From: Colwellia sp. PAMC 21821
GTDB lineage: Bacteria > Pseudomonadota > Gammaproteobacteria > Enterobacterales > Alteromonadaceae
Length of the DNA: 64,000 nucleotides
Assembly: GCF_002077175.1 (NCBI RefSeq)
Contig: NZ_CP014943.1
Location: 372,001-436,000, forward strand
Direction of reading: 5' to 3'
The translations under genes and the position numbers were made by a program. Below the pieces are notes generated by a model. The model was not told the DNA's origin, ran no database searches, and was given only the letters and a program-made list of their open reading frames with translations. Shown one piece after another: positions 1 to 8,718 of the stretch (within the stretch, counting starts at the first letter, position 1; every line of letters starts with the position of its first letter).

Positions 1-693
1 AACCGCAGTAGCCGTTTCGGTTAAAACACCGCTGTCCATTTCCACTTGCCGCTGACATCTTGCAGCTAATTTAGCATCATGAGTAACCAATACTAATGTC
101 GTGCCTTCTTTAGCATTCAAATCAAATATTAAATCAGTAATATGTTGTCCGGTCTTACTATCTAAATTGCCTGTTGGCTCATCAGCAAATAAAATATCAG
201 GTTTAGAGATAAATGCCCGAGCAATAGCTACCCGTTGTTGTTCACCACCAGAAAGCTGAGAAGGATAATGGTCAAGTCGGTCTGCTAAGCCCACTTGCTC
301 AAGCAAAGCTTCGCCACGTGCTTGAGCATCAGGAAAGTTTGCGAGCTCTGCGGGGAGCATGACATTTTCTAGGGCGGTTAAGCTGTTAATTAAAAGAAAC
401 TGTTGAAAAATAAAACCAACATGCTGAGCACGAACTTGACTGCGCTGCTCTTCATTAAACTGGTGTAATGGCTGCTTTTTAAGATACACTTGACCGGAGC
501 TTGGTAAATCTAACCCCGCTAAAATCGATAATAGTGTGGTTTTACCAGAGCCAGATGAGCCAACAATGGCAATTGACTCGCCCGCGGCAACGTCTAAGTT
601 TAGTGGTTGAAGTAAAATTAAGGTTTTATCTTCAACTTGTACTGATTTAGTTAGGTCTTTAACGCTTAGAATACTCTCGGAATTTACTTGCAT
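1..693 (-). CDS. ybbA: ABC transporter ATP-binding protein YbbA (partial at left edge)
   Basis: ATPase subunit of a MacB/LolD-type ABC transporter; in this family it partners with a large FtsX-like permease, which would lie beyond the left edge. The frame is open from ATG at 693 to position 1 (231 codons, no stop), close to the full length of E. coli YbbA. Visible motifs are Walker A (IAIVGSSGSGKT), signature (PSQLSGG), Walker B (ILFADEP) and the H-loop (LVTHD). The start codon overlaps the start codon of divergent tesA by two bases, an arrangement conserved in gammaproteobacteria. The exact substrate of YbbA is not established. Confidence 0.9.
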   Translation of the reverse strand, partial: MQVNSESILSVKDLTKSVQVEDKTLILLQPLNLDVAAGESIAIVGSSGSGKTTLLSILAGLDLPSSGQVYLKKQPLHQFNEEQRSQVRAQHVGFIFQQFLLINSLTALENVMLPAELANFPDAQARGEALLEQVGLADRLDHYPSQLSGGEQQRVAIARAFISKPDILFADEPTGNLDSKTGQHITDLIFDLNAKEGTTLVLVTHDAKLAARCQRQVEMDSGVLTETATAV

Positions 694-1366
694 GAAAAAT
701 TATCCACTCTTTATATTGTTTATTAGTTTACTTTTAATCACTACAGCGAACGCAACTGCACAAAACAAACAGACCAATACGGTTGATAACAGCATTAGTA
801 TCACACCTGTCACCAATATTTTATTATTAGGTGATAGTATCAGCGCAAGTTACGGGATGAAACCCACTCAAGGTTGGGTACATATACTCAATAAAAAGCT
901 TAGCGAGCAAAACCAACCTTACACAATAATAAATGCCAGTGTTAGTGGTGAAACGACGAGTGGCGGATTATCTCGGCTAGCAGGCATTTTAGCGAATGAA
1001 AACGTTGATCACTTGTTGATTGAATTAGGTGGCAATGATGGTTTACGAGGCTATTCACCTAAATTAATAAAAAATAATTTGTTACAAATGGTCAAAATTG
1101 CACAAGAAAAAAATATCAAAGTTTCAATGATTAAGATCAGAATAACGCCAAATTATGGCCCAAGATACAATAAAATGTTTGAGCAAGTTTTTGAAGACGT
1201 TGCAAAAGTCACCAACATAACCTTACTGCCGTTTTTTATGGAAGCGGTTGCCACCGATAAAACACTTATGCAAGCCGACGGTATTCATCCAAACGCAGAA
1301 GCTCAGCCAATAATTGCAGAATATGTTGAACAGCAACTTAACAATTTAATGACTACGGAAGATTAA
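692..1366 (+). CDS. tesA: Arylesterase / acyl-CoA thioesterase I (GDSL hydrolase)
   Basis: Periplasmic SGNH/GDSL hydrolase that acts on acyl thioesters and esters (TesA/ApeA/PldC type). An N-terminal hydrophobic signal segment (residues 5-22) ends near ANATAQ. Block I GDSI carries the nucleophile Ser49, block III is GGND (about residue 114), and the catalytic Asp/His pair lies in ADGIHPN (about residue 195). The mature length fits the family. It is divergent from ybbA with overlapping start codons, the E. coli arrangement, and is followed after 6 bp by the antiporter gene, so the two are probably co-transcribed. Confidence 0.92.
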   Translation: MKNYPLFILFISLLLITTANATAQNKQTNTVDNSISITPVTNILLLGDSISASYGMKPTQGWVHILNKKLSEQNQPYTIINASVSGETTSGGLSRLAGILANENVDHLLIELGGNDGLRGYSPKLIKNNLLQMVKIAQEKNIKVSMIKIRITPNYGPRYNKMFEQVFEDVAKVTNITLLPFFMEAVATDKTLMQADGIHPNAEAQPIIAEYVEQQLNNLMTTED

Positions 1367-1372
1367 TTAAGA

Positions 1373-2941
1373 ATGGAATTTATCTGGATAGGTTTTGCGT
1401 TTATTTGTGGGCTATTAACAAAATTGGTGGCTTTACCACCGTCAATTGGTTATTTGGCTGCAGGTTTTATCTTACTTTTTCTTGGTTATGAAGCCGACAG
1501 TATGATCCACGTGCTAGCTAACATTGGTATAACGCTTATGTTATTTACCATTGGACTAAAGCTAAATATAAAAGATTTACTTAAAGCCGAAGTTTGGTTG
1601 GGCAGTTTAAGCCACACCTTTGTTTGGTTAGTTTTAGGGCTGATCATAGTAAAAGGCATGGCATTAATTACTATTCCTTTTATCAGTGGCTTAAGTTTAA
1701 CAACATCAGCATTAATCGTATTTGCTCTAAGCTTTAGTAGCACAGTTTGTGTTGTTAAACTGATGGAAGAACACGGTGAAATGCGTACACGCCATGGTAA
1801 GCTCGCCATTGGCATATTAGTGATGCAAGACGTTATTGCGGTAATATTTCTAGTTATTGCTACTGGTAAAATCCCTACCCCTTGGGCTGGTTTATTGCTG
1901 CTTTTTATTCCTTTAAAACCATTAATAAACAAAGCAATAGATAAAGCAGGCCATGGAGAGTTAATCCCACTAATGGGGTTTTTCATTGCCTTTGGTGCCT
2001 ATGAACTATTCGAGTTAGTACATATAAAAGGTGATTTAGGCGCGCTGTTAGCCGGCATGTACTTAGCGTCTCACAGCAAAGCGAGTGAAATAACTAAGTC
2101 GCTATTAAGCTTTAAAGACTTATTTTTGATTGGCTTTTTCTTATCGATTGGCTTTACCGCCCTCCCCACTTTAGAAATGCTAGTAATAGCCTCTGTACTA
2201 ACCTTGCTGTTGCCGATTAAGTTTATGCTATTTTTCTTTATTTTAGTGAAACTGAAACTGCGTGGTAGAACCGCATTTTTATCTGCCTTGGCCTTAAGTA
2301 ACTTTAGTGAGTTTGGTTTAATCATTGCTGCTTTGAGCACTAAAGAAGGATGGCTATCGTCTGAGTGGCTAGTCATATTATCATTAGCGGTTGCCTTATC
2401 ATTTATCATCACAAATGTGCTTTATAACTTTGCCCATGATTATTTTGCCAATAATAAAGAAAAATTTAAACGCTATGAAAGTAAGAAGCGTCTAGTAGAA
2501 GATGACTTTGTTCAGCCATGCGACGCACCTATTGCTATCATTGGTATGGGTCGAGTTGGTATTGGTGCTTATAAAGCGTTAAACGCCCAAGTCGGCAATC
2601 AAGTTTGGGGGTTAGACACTGATAAAAAGAAAGTAAATTGGTTAATTGAAAACAACGTTCAAGCCTTTGAGGGTGACGCAGAAGATGCTGATTTTTGGGA
2701 AAGTATGGATCTGAGTAAAATTGAACTGATACTTTTAGCCTTGCCGTCCATGCAAGATATTAAAAATATAACCATACAAATAAAGCGAACGAATTATCAA
2801 GGAAAAATCGCGGCTATTGCGCGCTATGATGATGATCGTATTAAGCTAGAAAGCTATGGTGTAGATAAAGTGTTTAACTTCTATAACGAAGCCGGAGTAG
2901 GTTTTGCTGAAGAAAGTATGAGCCTATTGAAAAACGCCTAA
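1373..2941 (+). CDS. Kef-type cation:proton antiporter with RCK/TrkA-N domain
   Basis: Inner-membrane monovalent cation/proton antiporter of the CPA2 family. Residues 1-360 hold about 11-12 hydrophobic segments. The C-terminal part (about 385-505) is a Rossmann-type TrkA-N/RCK domain beginning AIIGMGRVGIGAYKAL, with the GxGxxG-like nucleotide loop and an acidic residue (GLDTD) after beta-2. This resembles KefB/KefC/YbaL but is shorter at the C-terminus, without an obvious RCK-C domain. The start is 6 bp after tesA. The ion (K+ or Na+) and any glutathione gating cannot be read from the sequence. Confidence 0.85.
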   Translation: MEFIWIGFAFICGLLTKLVALPPSIGYLAAGFILLFLGYEADSMIHVLANIGITLMLFTIGLKLNIKDLLKAEVWLGSLSHTFVWLVLGLIIVKGMALITIPFISGLSLTTSALIVFALSFSSTVCVVKLMEEHGEMRTRHGKLAIGILVMQDVIAVIFLVIATGKIPTPWAGLLLLFIPLKPLINKAIDKAGHGELIPLMGFFIAFGAYELFELVHIKGDLGALLAGMYLASHSKASEITKSLLSFKDLFLIGFFLSIGFTALPTLEMLVIASVLTLLLPIKFMLFFFILVKLKLRGRTAFLSALALSNFSEFGLIIAALSTKEGWLSSEWLVILSLAVALSFIITNVLYNFAHDYFANNKEKFKRYESKKRLVEDDFVQPCDAPIAIIGMGRVGIGAYKALNAQVGNQVWGLDTDKKKVNWLIENNVQAFEGDAEDADFWESMDLSKIELILLALPSMQDIKNITIQIKRTNYQGKIAAIARYDDDRIKLESYGVDKVFNFYNEAGVGFAEESMSLLKNA

Positions 2942-2994
2942 ACCCCCTAGATTTACTTCGCCTAAAGACACATAACTATAGTCGAAGACCAAAA

Positions 2995-3022
2995 AATGTG
3001 TGATTAATTCTAATCGCACATT
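2995..3022 (+). terminator. Possible terminator of the tesA-antiporter unit
   Basis: A 12-bp inverted repeat (AATGTGTGATTA / TAATCGCACATT, one mismatch) with a 4-nt loop lies 54 bp after the antiporter stop, preceded by an A-run. The trailing T-run is short, so termination is only a possibility. Confidence 0.4.
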
Positions 3023-3039
3023 TACTTATCCTACGGCTC

Positions 3040-3190
3040 TGCTTACTTTCTTCCTGTGAACTATTTTATTCTTTTTACAGGGAGGAAATAATAAGAAAGA
3101 AATGAGTGACTGAACAATATTTATATCTGTTGAATTCATAACAAGCAAATGGCCAGTTACTTGGCTTAATTGGGATTACGGATGCCTTCG
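3040..3190. repeat. Degenerate outlying copy of the 223-bp satellite unit
   Basis: This stretch keeps the shape of the downstream units (pyrimidine-rich tract, CCTGTGAA, TTTTTACAGG, purine-rich tract, AATGAGT) but is strongly diverged elsewhere. It reads as an old copy at the edge of the array. Confidence 0.5.
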
Positions 3191-4170
3191 CCTGCAGTCC
3201 TCCTTCTTTTCTCCCTGAGAATGATCATATTATTTTTACAGGAAGAAAAGAATGAGAAAACAATGAGTAGTGATTTAGTACTAATATAACTTCACAATTG
3301 CTTAGCCTGTGGTATTGATACTAAACAACAATTATTTCATACAATTACGGGACTCTGGTTTAGCTCGTGATTATAAATTGAGTAAGTAACCCACAAATTA
3401 CTGATGTCTTCTCCTGCAGTCCTCCTTCTTTTCTCCCTGTGAATGATTATCTTATTTTTTACAGGAAAAAAAGAATGAGAAAACAATGAGTAGTGATTTA
3501 GTACTAATATAACTTCACAATTGCTTAGCCTGTGGTATTGATACTAAACAACAATTATTTCATACAATTACGGGACTCTGGTTTAGCCCGTGATTATAAA
3601 TTGAGTAAGTAACCCACAAATTACTGATGTCTTCTCCTGCAGTCCTCCTTCTTTTCTCCCTGTAAATGATTATCTTATTTTTTACAGGAAAAAAAGAATG
3701 AGAAAACAATGAGTAGTGATTTAGTACTAATATAACTTCACAATTGCTTAGCCTGTGGTATTGATACTAAACAACAATTATTTCATACAATTACGGGACT
3801 CTGGTTTAGCCCGTGATTATAAATTGAGTAAGTAACCCACAAATTACTGATGTCTTCTCCTGCAGTCCTCCTTCTTTTCTCCCTGTAAATGATTATCTTA
3901 TTTTTTACAGGAAAAAAAGAATGAGAAAACAATGAGTAGTGATTTAGTACTAATATAACTTCACAATTGCTTAGCCTGTGGTATTGATACTAAACAACAA
4001 TTATTTCATACAATTACGGGACTCTGGTTTAGCCCGTGATTATAAATTGAGTAAGTAACCCACAAATTACTGATGTTTTCTCCTGCAGTCCTCCTTCTTT
4101 TTCTCCCTGTGAATGATTATCTTATTTTTTACAGGAAGAAAAGAATGAGTAGTGATTTAGTACTAATACG
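3191..4170. repeat. Tandem array of 223-bp units (about 4.4 copies)
   Basis: The landmark CCTGCAGTCCTCCTTCTTTT occurs at 3191, 3413, 3636, 3859 and 4082, giving periods of 222, 223, 223 and 223 bp. The units from 3413 to 4081 are almost identical; the first differs at several sites, and the last stops after about 88 bp. Each unit carries an inverted repeat in which a pyrimidine-rich arm ending CCCTGTAAA pairs with TTTACAGG plus a purine run, so each copy could form a long imperfect hairpin. No convincing ORF spans the unit. Confidence 0.9.
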
Positions 4171-4270
4171 TATCTGCGGTACGTACGTATCTGCGGGGTC
4201 AGGTTCGTTGAAAGTTCTTTGCACTTGCAATTTTAAGCTAGTCGTTCAATACCCACTAAATTTTAGGCAT

Positions 4271-4298
4271 AAAAAAACCGACATAAGTCGGTTTTTTT
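4271..4298 (-). terminator. Terminator of the tRNA operon
   Basis: The perfect stem AAAAAAACCGAC / GTCGGTTTTTTT with an ATAA loop lies about 50 bp beyond the last tRNA-Glu gene. It is symmetrical and could act in both directions. Confidence 0.85.
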
Positions 4299-4345
4299 AT
4301 TTCACTTTTAAGCACTGCTTAAATTACTAAAAGTAAAATAATAAG

Positions 4346-4421
4346 TGGCATCCCTAAGGGGATTCGAACCCCTGTTACCGCCGTGAAAGGGCGGTGTCCT
4401 AGGCCTCTAGACGATAGGGAC
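4346..4421 (-). tRNA. tRNA-Glu (UUC), copy 4
   Basis: The 76-nt minus-strand sequence folds as a standard cloverleaf: acceptor GTCCCTA/TAGGGAT, anticodon loop CTTTCAC with anticodon TTC, T-arm GGTTCGAATCC, and an encoded 3' CCA. It is identical to the three other Glu genes here and is the most promoter-distal. Confidence 0.97.
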
Positions 4422-4515
4422 ACTAAAACAATATGATAATAGCTAAATTAGCTACTTCATGTTTTGTATCTGATTGTTAAACATTATAAAAACATTTATC
4501 AATCTAAGTTAATGG

Positions 4516-4591
4516 TGGCATCCCTAAGGGGATTCGAACCCCTGTTACCGCCGTGAAAGGGCGGTGTCCTAGGCCTCTAGACGATAGGGAC
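4516..4591 (-). tRNA. tRNA-Glu (UUC), copy 3
   Basis: Identical 76-nt tRNA-Glu gene with anticodon TTC and encoded CCA, separated from copy 4 by 94 bp of AT-rich spacer. Confidence 0.97.
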
Positions 4592-4727
4592 ACATTAATA
4601 CCAATAGAAAACTTAACACTACGTTACTGTAAAAAGCTCTAGCCTAGTGAACTTATAATAACGTTGTATATTCTATAGTATGTGTCAAAAAACACTTACC
4701 AATAAACTTATCAAACTAAAAAATGAG

Positions 4728-4803
4728 TGGCATCCCTAAGGGGATTCGAACCCCTGTTACCGCCGTGAAAGGGCGGTGTCCTAGGCCTCTAGACGATAGG
4801 GAC
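4728..4803 (-). tRNA. tRNA-Glu (UUC), copy 2
   Basis: Identical 76-nt tRNA-Glu gene with anticodon TTC and encoded CCA. The spacers on both sides contain the block GTAAAAAGCTCTAGCCTAGT, which suggests that gene and spacer were duplicated together. Confidence 0.97.
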
Positions 4804-4948
4804 ACATTATAAACTCGAAACACTTAGTATAATAAAACCGTAAAAAGCTCTAGCCTAGTGAACTTATGATTTACATTATATATTTCTTGTTTGTGTCATA
4901 AAACACGAACTCATTTTCATTTTACTTCCGAAGAAGCTTCCGAAGAAG

Positions 4949-5024
4949 TGGCATCCCTAAGGGGATTCGAACCCCTGTTACCGCCGTGAAAGGGCGGTGT
5001 CCTAGGCCTCTAGACGATAGGGAC
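4949..5024 (-). tRNA. tRNA-Glu (UUC), copy 1
   Basis: Identical 76-nt tRNA-Glu gene with anticodon TTC and encoded CCA. It is the first Glu gene after tRNA-Ala in the direction of transcription. Confidence 0.97.
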
Positions 5025-5148
5025 ACTAAAACGATAAAACAAAACTTAATAAATCTTGTTTTTGCAATCCGATAACCTCGCGGTATATCCAATTACGTTA
5101 TCTTTTTAACTATCTTTCACTTGTGCTATCAACACGAGTGAATAATAT

Positions 5149-5224
5149 TGGTGGAGCTATGCGGGATCGAACCGCAGACCTCTTCGCTGCCAGCGAAGCG
5201 CTCTCCCAGCTGAGCTATAGCCCC
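5149..5224 (-). tRNA. tRNA-Ala (GGC)
   Basis: 76 nt on the minus strand: acceptor GGGGCTA/TAGCTCC (containing the G-U pair typical of tRNA-Ala), D-arm GCTCAGCTGGGAGAGC, anticodon stem CTTCG/CGAAG around loop CTGGCAG with anticodon GGC, and encoded CCA. It is the first gene of the tRNA operon. Confidence 0.97.
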
Positions 5225-5307
5225 ACATAGAAATAAAATAAGTGGCCTAATACTTACCTTAATCCTCTCCCAACAAATAATCGAGTTACTCGTTGAAAGC
5301 GAGGCGC

Positions 5308-5336
5308 ATTCTAAGCAGCGACCAAGATACTGTCAA
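5308..5336 (-). promoter_or_regulatory. Sigma-70 promoter of the tRNA operon
   Basis: On the minus strand a perfect -35 TTGACA (5336-5331) is followed by a 17-nt spacer and the -10 hexamer TAGAAT (5313-5308). A GC-rich discriminator (GCGCCTCGC) follows, as in stable RNA promoters under stringent control. It lies about 85 bp upstream of tRNA-Ala. Confidence 0.85.
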
Positions 5337-5622
5337 CCCTTATTTTAGATATTGGGCCATTTTTTTGAAAGATTTTATCTAACTGATTACTTATAGTACA
5401 AGTTGATTAATTTTTGCCTTATTAACTATATATAACAACCATAATGTAATAGTTAGCTGGTATAGAAATCACAACACTGTGAGAGCCCATCAGCTTTAAA
5501 TAAAATATATGCTAGAAATATTGATTTATCTCGCTCACAACACCATATACTATGGCTAGTCACTTTATTTATAGTTAATAAAGCGTTATTGTTAATAATC
5601 AGTTAAAAGAAATAATAGTTAT
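5337..5622. other. Intergenic region between tRNA promoter and yvcK
   Basis: AT-rich divergent spacer. Apart from the tRNA promoter at its left end it should hold the yvcK promoter, but no motif there is clear enough to name. No ORF or RNA gene was recognised. Confidence 0.5.
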
Positions 5623-6552
5623 ATGCAGCTAAAAGAGCTTAACGTTGTTGCCATTGGCGGCGGTCACGGTCTAGGACGTGTACTTTCCACCCTCTCCTTT
5701 TTAGGAGACCAACTTACTGGCATCGTCACGACTACTGATAATGGAGGTTCTACTGGTCGTTTAAGGAAACGCAGTAGCTCAATCGCATGGGGTGACTTAC
5801 GTAATTGTCTTACCCAATTAGTAGATGACAAATCAGTTGGCAGCCAATTATTCGATTTTCGTTTCGACGGAGAAGATGAGCTAGGTGGTCATAATCTAGG
5901 TAATTTAATTTTATACGGCCTCGGAGAAATTCACTCACGTCCGCTTGATTCTATAAAACTTGTACGTCGATTATTAAGAGTTAAGACACCGGTATTACCT
6001 ATGTCTGAAACACCAACAGACCTCATGGCATTTTACCCAGAGGGCCTTTGCCGTGTTGGTGAGATATCTGTTGATAAAATGTCGATGATGCCGAAAAGCT
6101 TGATGTTAGCCCCCTTAGTTAAAACACTACCAGGCTGTATTGAAGCAATATTAAAAGCCGATTTAATTATTTTAGGCCCAGGCAGCTTTCTGACCAGTGT
6201 TGTTCCACCATTGCTCGTACGGGATATTAGTAATGCATTAAACCAAACAAATGCTCATCGTGTGTTTATTGATAATATTATCGCTGAAGATAGCCCTGCT
6301 GCAGATTTAACCTTAGATGAAAAGCTAGCTTGGATCGAAGAGAACGTTGGTTGTCTGCCCATTGATAGCGCGATATGTCACGATCCTAATGTCACCTCAA
6401 CTCGCATCGATGTTTGTCATCATGAATTAAGCAGTGATACTGTTAGCCACTATCATAGCCGAGACAAGTTAATCGCCGCATTAAATGTTTGTATTTCAAA
6501 AGCAAGTAACAACATTAAAGTAGAGCATTCAGTTGCCGTTAACGCTGACTAA
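5623..6552 (+). CDS. yvcK: YvcK/YbhK family UDP-GlcNAc-binding protein (gluconeogenesis factor)
   Basis: CofD-like protein of the YvcK family. In Bacillus these proteins bind UDP-sugars and are needed for growth on gluconeogenic carbon and for cell shape; the E. coli homologue is YbhK. The N-terminus shows VVAIGGGHGLGRVLSTL followed by VTTTDNGGSTGRLR, the family hallmark. GGHNLGNL (about residue 90) and LGPGSFLTSVVPPLL (about 186) are further conserved blocks. The length of 309 aa is normal. It is a single gene, closed by the shared terminator upstream of dcd. Confidence 0.88.
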   Translation: MQLKELNVVAIGGGHGLGRVLSTLSFLGDQLTGIVTTTDNGGSTGRLRKRSSSIAWGDLRNCLTQLVDDKSVGSQLFDFRFDGEDELGGHNLGNLILYGLGEIHSRPLDSIKLVRRLLRVKTPVLPMSETPTDLMAFYPEGLCRVGEISVDKMSMMPKSLMLAPLVKTLPGCIEAILKADLIILGPGSFLTSVVPPLLVRDISNALNQTNAHRVFIDNIIAEDSPAADLTLDEKLAWIEENVGCLPIDSAICHDPNVTSTRIDVCHHELSSDTVSHYHSRDKLIAALNVCISKASNNIKVEHSVAVNAD

Positions 6553-6713
6553 TATCGATTTACATCAATAAACCAACACTTTAAGTGCTATTAACTTTCA
6601 ATAACGCTTTTATTTCTCCAGCAATGCCCCGTATTAATTACTTTACTGGCTCGGCAGAATGAGACATAACGAGTAAAGATTTAAAAAGTTTATAAGTCTC
6701 TTGAATTTAAAAC

Positions 6714-6746
6714 AAAAAAAGCCAACGATTACCTCGTTGGCTTTTT
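6714..6746. terminator. Bidirectional terminator between yvcK and dcd
   Basis: Stem GCCAACGA / TCGTTGGC with a 5-nt loop, flanked by an A-run on the left and a T-run on the right. It can stop transcription of the convergent yvcK and dcd genes. Confidence 0.9.
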
Positions 6747-6781
6747 GTTAGTTTTTTCTGTGCTAAGTTTTAAACTTTTTA

Positions 6782-7375
6782 CTATTTATGGCTCTCATCT
6801 TGGCTAATGCGGCTAGCAACAGCGCCCATTTGGCCTTTATATTTAGCATCTTCACGCTTGTTGTATGGGCGCGCAGCACTTGACGACATTGTTTCGAAGT
6901 TAAGTGCGGCGATTTTCATTTTTGGACGCAATGCTAAGGGTAATTTTCCGCTGTTATAAAACTCCAAAACGATTTGTCCTGACCAACCAGGATCAATTCT
7001 ATGGGCTGTAACGTGCACCATTAAACCTAAGCGCGCTAATGAAGAGCGACCATCTAACCAACCAACGATATTATCAGGCAGTGTTACTGACTCTAAGGTT
7101 ACCGCTAGGGCTAATTCACCTGGGTGAAGAAAAAACGCTTCGCCGTCTGGAATATAAATTTCATCACTCATTACAGAGTTCATGGCTTTTTGCATTTCTA
7201 CTTTTGGGCCACTTAAGTCGATATAAGGTGCGGTATGATCTTGGAATACGCGAAACTCATTGCCTAAGCGAATATCAACACTAACCCCAGAAATCATGCT
7301 GCTGTCTGGCGTTGGTGAAATTTCTATCTGCCCTTTGCGAAGGCATTCTTCTATATCTATGTCACTTAATCTCAT
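6782..7375 (-). CDS. dcd: dCTP deaminase
   Basis: Deaminates dCTP to dUTP for thymidylate synthesis in the cytosol; active as a homotrimer. The sequence starts [19 protein letters not shown], and shows [16 protein letters not shown], the active-site block [27 protein letters not shown] (quoted in part: [19 protein letters not shown], about residues 110-132) and the C-terminal SRISQD. The length of 197 aa fits the family (E. coli 193). It lies 122 bp downstream of apbC on the same strand, a linkage shared with related gammaproteobacteria. Confidence 0.95.
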   Translation of the reverse strand: MRLSDIDIEECLRKGQIEISPTPDSSMISGVSVDIRLGNEFRVFQDHTAPYIDLSGPKVEMQKAMNSVMSDEIYIPDGEAFFLHPGELALAVTLESVTLPDNIVGWLDGRSSLARLGLMVHVTAHRIDPGWSGQIVLEFYNSGKLPLALRPKMKIAALNFETMSSSAARPYNKREDAKYKGQMGAVASRISQDESHK

Positions 7376-7497
7376 GATTATTCTTCTTTGACTCAGTTGT
7401 TATACCAGTTGAATGCATTTATTGATTCATTCGGTATTATTTCGACGAAAAGAACTTTGTATTCTTTTTGCGCCTTAAAATTGTGTTGGTTTCTACT

Positions 7498-8598
7498 TTA
7501 TTTGCTCTCTTGAACGACCACTTTAGCGGTTGTTGGGCTACGCATATCTAGTTGATAGTATAATTGTGCCGCGACATTACGCGCTATATTACGATACAGC
7601 AGCGCAACTTCTCCAGTGCTATTTTCATTTATTGCACAACTACCGCTATCAGCGTCTTCACGAATACGGATATCTAGGGGTAATTGTCCGAGTAATTGTG
7701 TTTGGGCCGATTCGGCAATACGCTTGCCACCACCATCACCAAATAAATGTGAATGATGACCACAGTTTTCACACTGGTGATAACTCATATTCTCTATAAT
7801 ACCCAACACAGGTAGCTTAACCTGCTCAAACATCGCCATACCTTTAATGGCATCAGCTAAGGCAATGTCTTGCGGTGTTGTTATCACCACGGCCCCTGCA
7901 ACCGGTACTTGTTGTGCTAAAGTTAACTGAATATCGCCGGTACCTGGTGGCATATCGACAATCAAGTAATCTAAATCTGGCCAGTCAGTTTCATTGAGTA
8001 ATTGCGAAAAAGCACGGCTGGCCATTGGTCCTCGCCATACGGTTGCATTGGCATCATCGACTAAAAAGCCAATTGACATAGCACTTAAGCCATTTGCCTC
8101 AAGTGGCGTGATTAACTTACCGTCATTTGAGCTCGGTTTCGCGCCCTTTAAACCCAGCATAGTCGGTACAGACGGCCCGTAAATGTCTGCATCTAAAATA
8201 CCCACGTTACAACCTTCTGCAATCAGGCCATACGCTAGGTTAACAGCGGTAGTTGATTTACCAACACCGCCTTTACCTGAAGACACGGCAATTATATTCT
8301 TTATGCCCTTAATCTTGTGTTCTCTTACGGGCTGAACATTATATTCAACATCAAAATTAACCTGCTGTTGCAATAATTCGGTTAATTGCTCAGCAATGTC
8401 ATGTAATTGCCCGTCACAAGGAAAAGGCAATACCATTTTGATCAGGATGTTTTTTTTCGCCATCACCATAGTGACAACCTGAGCAATAACCAGCAGCCCT
8501 TGAGGAAAAATATCTGAGCGATAAGCGTCTAAAAAAGCATTAATCGCTTTTTGGCTTTCGACACTGACTTCATTTTTAGAAAAGAAATTTGATAACAT
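7498..8598 (-). CDS. apbC: Iron-sulfur cluster carrier ATPase ApbC/Mrp
   Basis: P-loop NTPase of the Mrp/Nbp35 family that binds and transfers 4Fe-4S clusters. Residues 1-95 form a MIP18-like N-terminal domain. The deviant Walker A is VSSGKGGVGKSTTAVNLA (about residues 105-122), followed by DADIYGPSVP and DMPPGTGD. The metal-binding CxxC is CENCGHHSHLFG (about residue 278). The length of 366 aa is normal. It is divergent from metG with a 120-bp spacer, as in E. coli. Confidence 0.95.
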   Translation of the reverse strand: MLSNFFSKNEVSVESQKAINAFLDAYRSDIFPQGLLVIAQVVTMVMAKKNILIKMVLPFPCDGQLHDIAEQLTELLQQQVNFDVEYNVQPVREHKIKGIKNIIAVSSGKGGVGKSTTAVNLAYGLIAEGCNVGILDADIYGPSVPTMLGLKGAKPSSNDGKLITPLEANGLSAMSIGFLVDDANATVWRGPMASRAFSQLLNETDWPDLDYLIVDMPPGTGDIQLTLAQQVPVAGAVVITTPQDIALADAIKGMAMFEQVKLPVLGIIENMSYHQCENCGHHSHLFGDGGGKRIAESAQTQLLGQLPLDIRIREDADSGSCAINENSTGEVALLYRNIARNVAAQLYYQLDMRSPTTAKVVVQESK

Positions 8599-8718
8599 GA
8601 TTAAAACGCGCTTTTATCTAGCCTTTATTGACATAAAGACGATAATTCTTAATGAAAAGTAACGACAAATTCTGTACCATTCCCTGCATAATTACCACCA
8701 ATAATATGTAAACTTTAT

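Noticed and set aside
2988..4170. CRISPR array
   Set aside because: The units are 223 bp, head-to-tail without variable spacers, and no cas genes are present; the same reasoning excludes the arrays at 28.7 kb, 32.9 kb and 39.9 kb.
4073..4330. 85-aa ORF on the plus strand
   Set aside because: It runs from the last satellite unit through the tRNA operon terminator, with no ribosome-binding site and no sensible protein composition.
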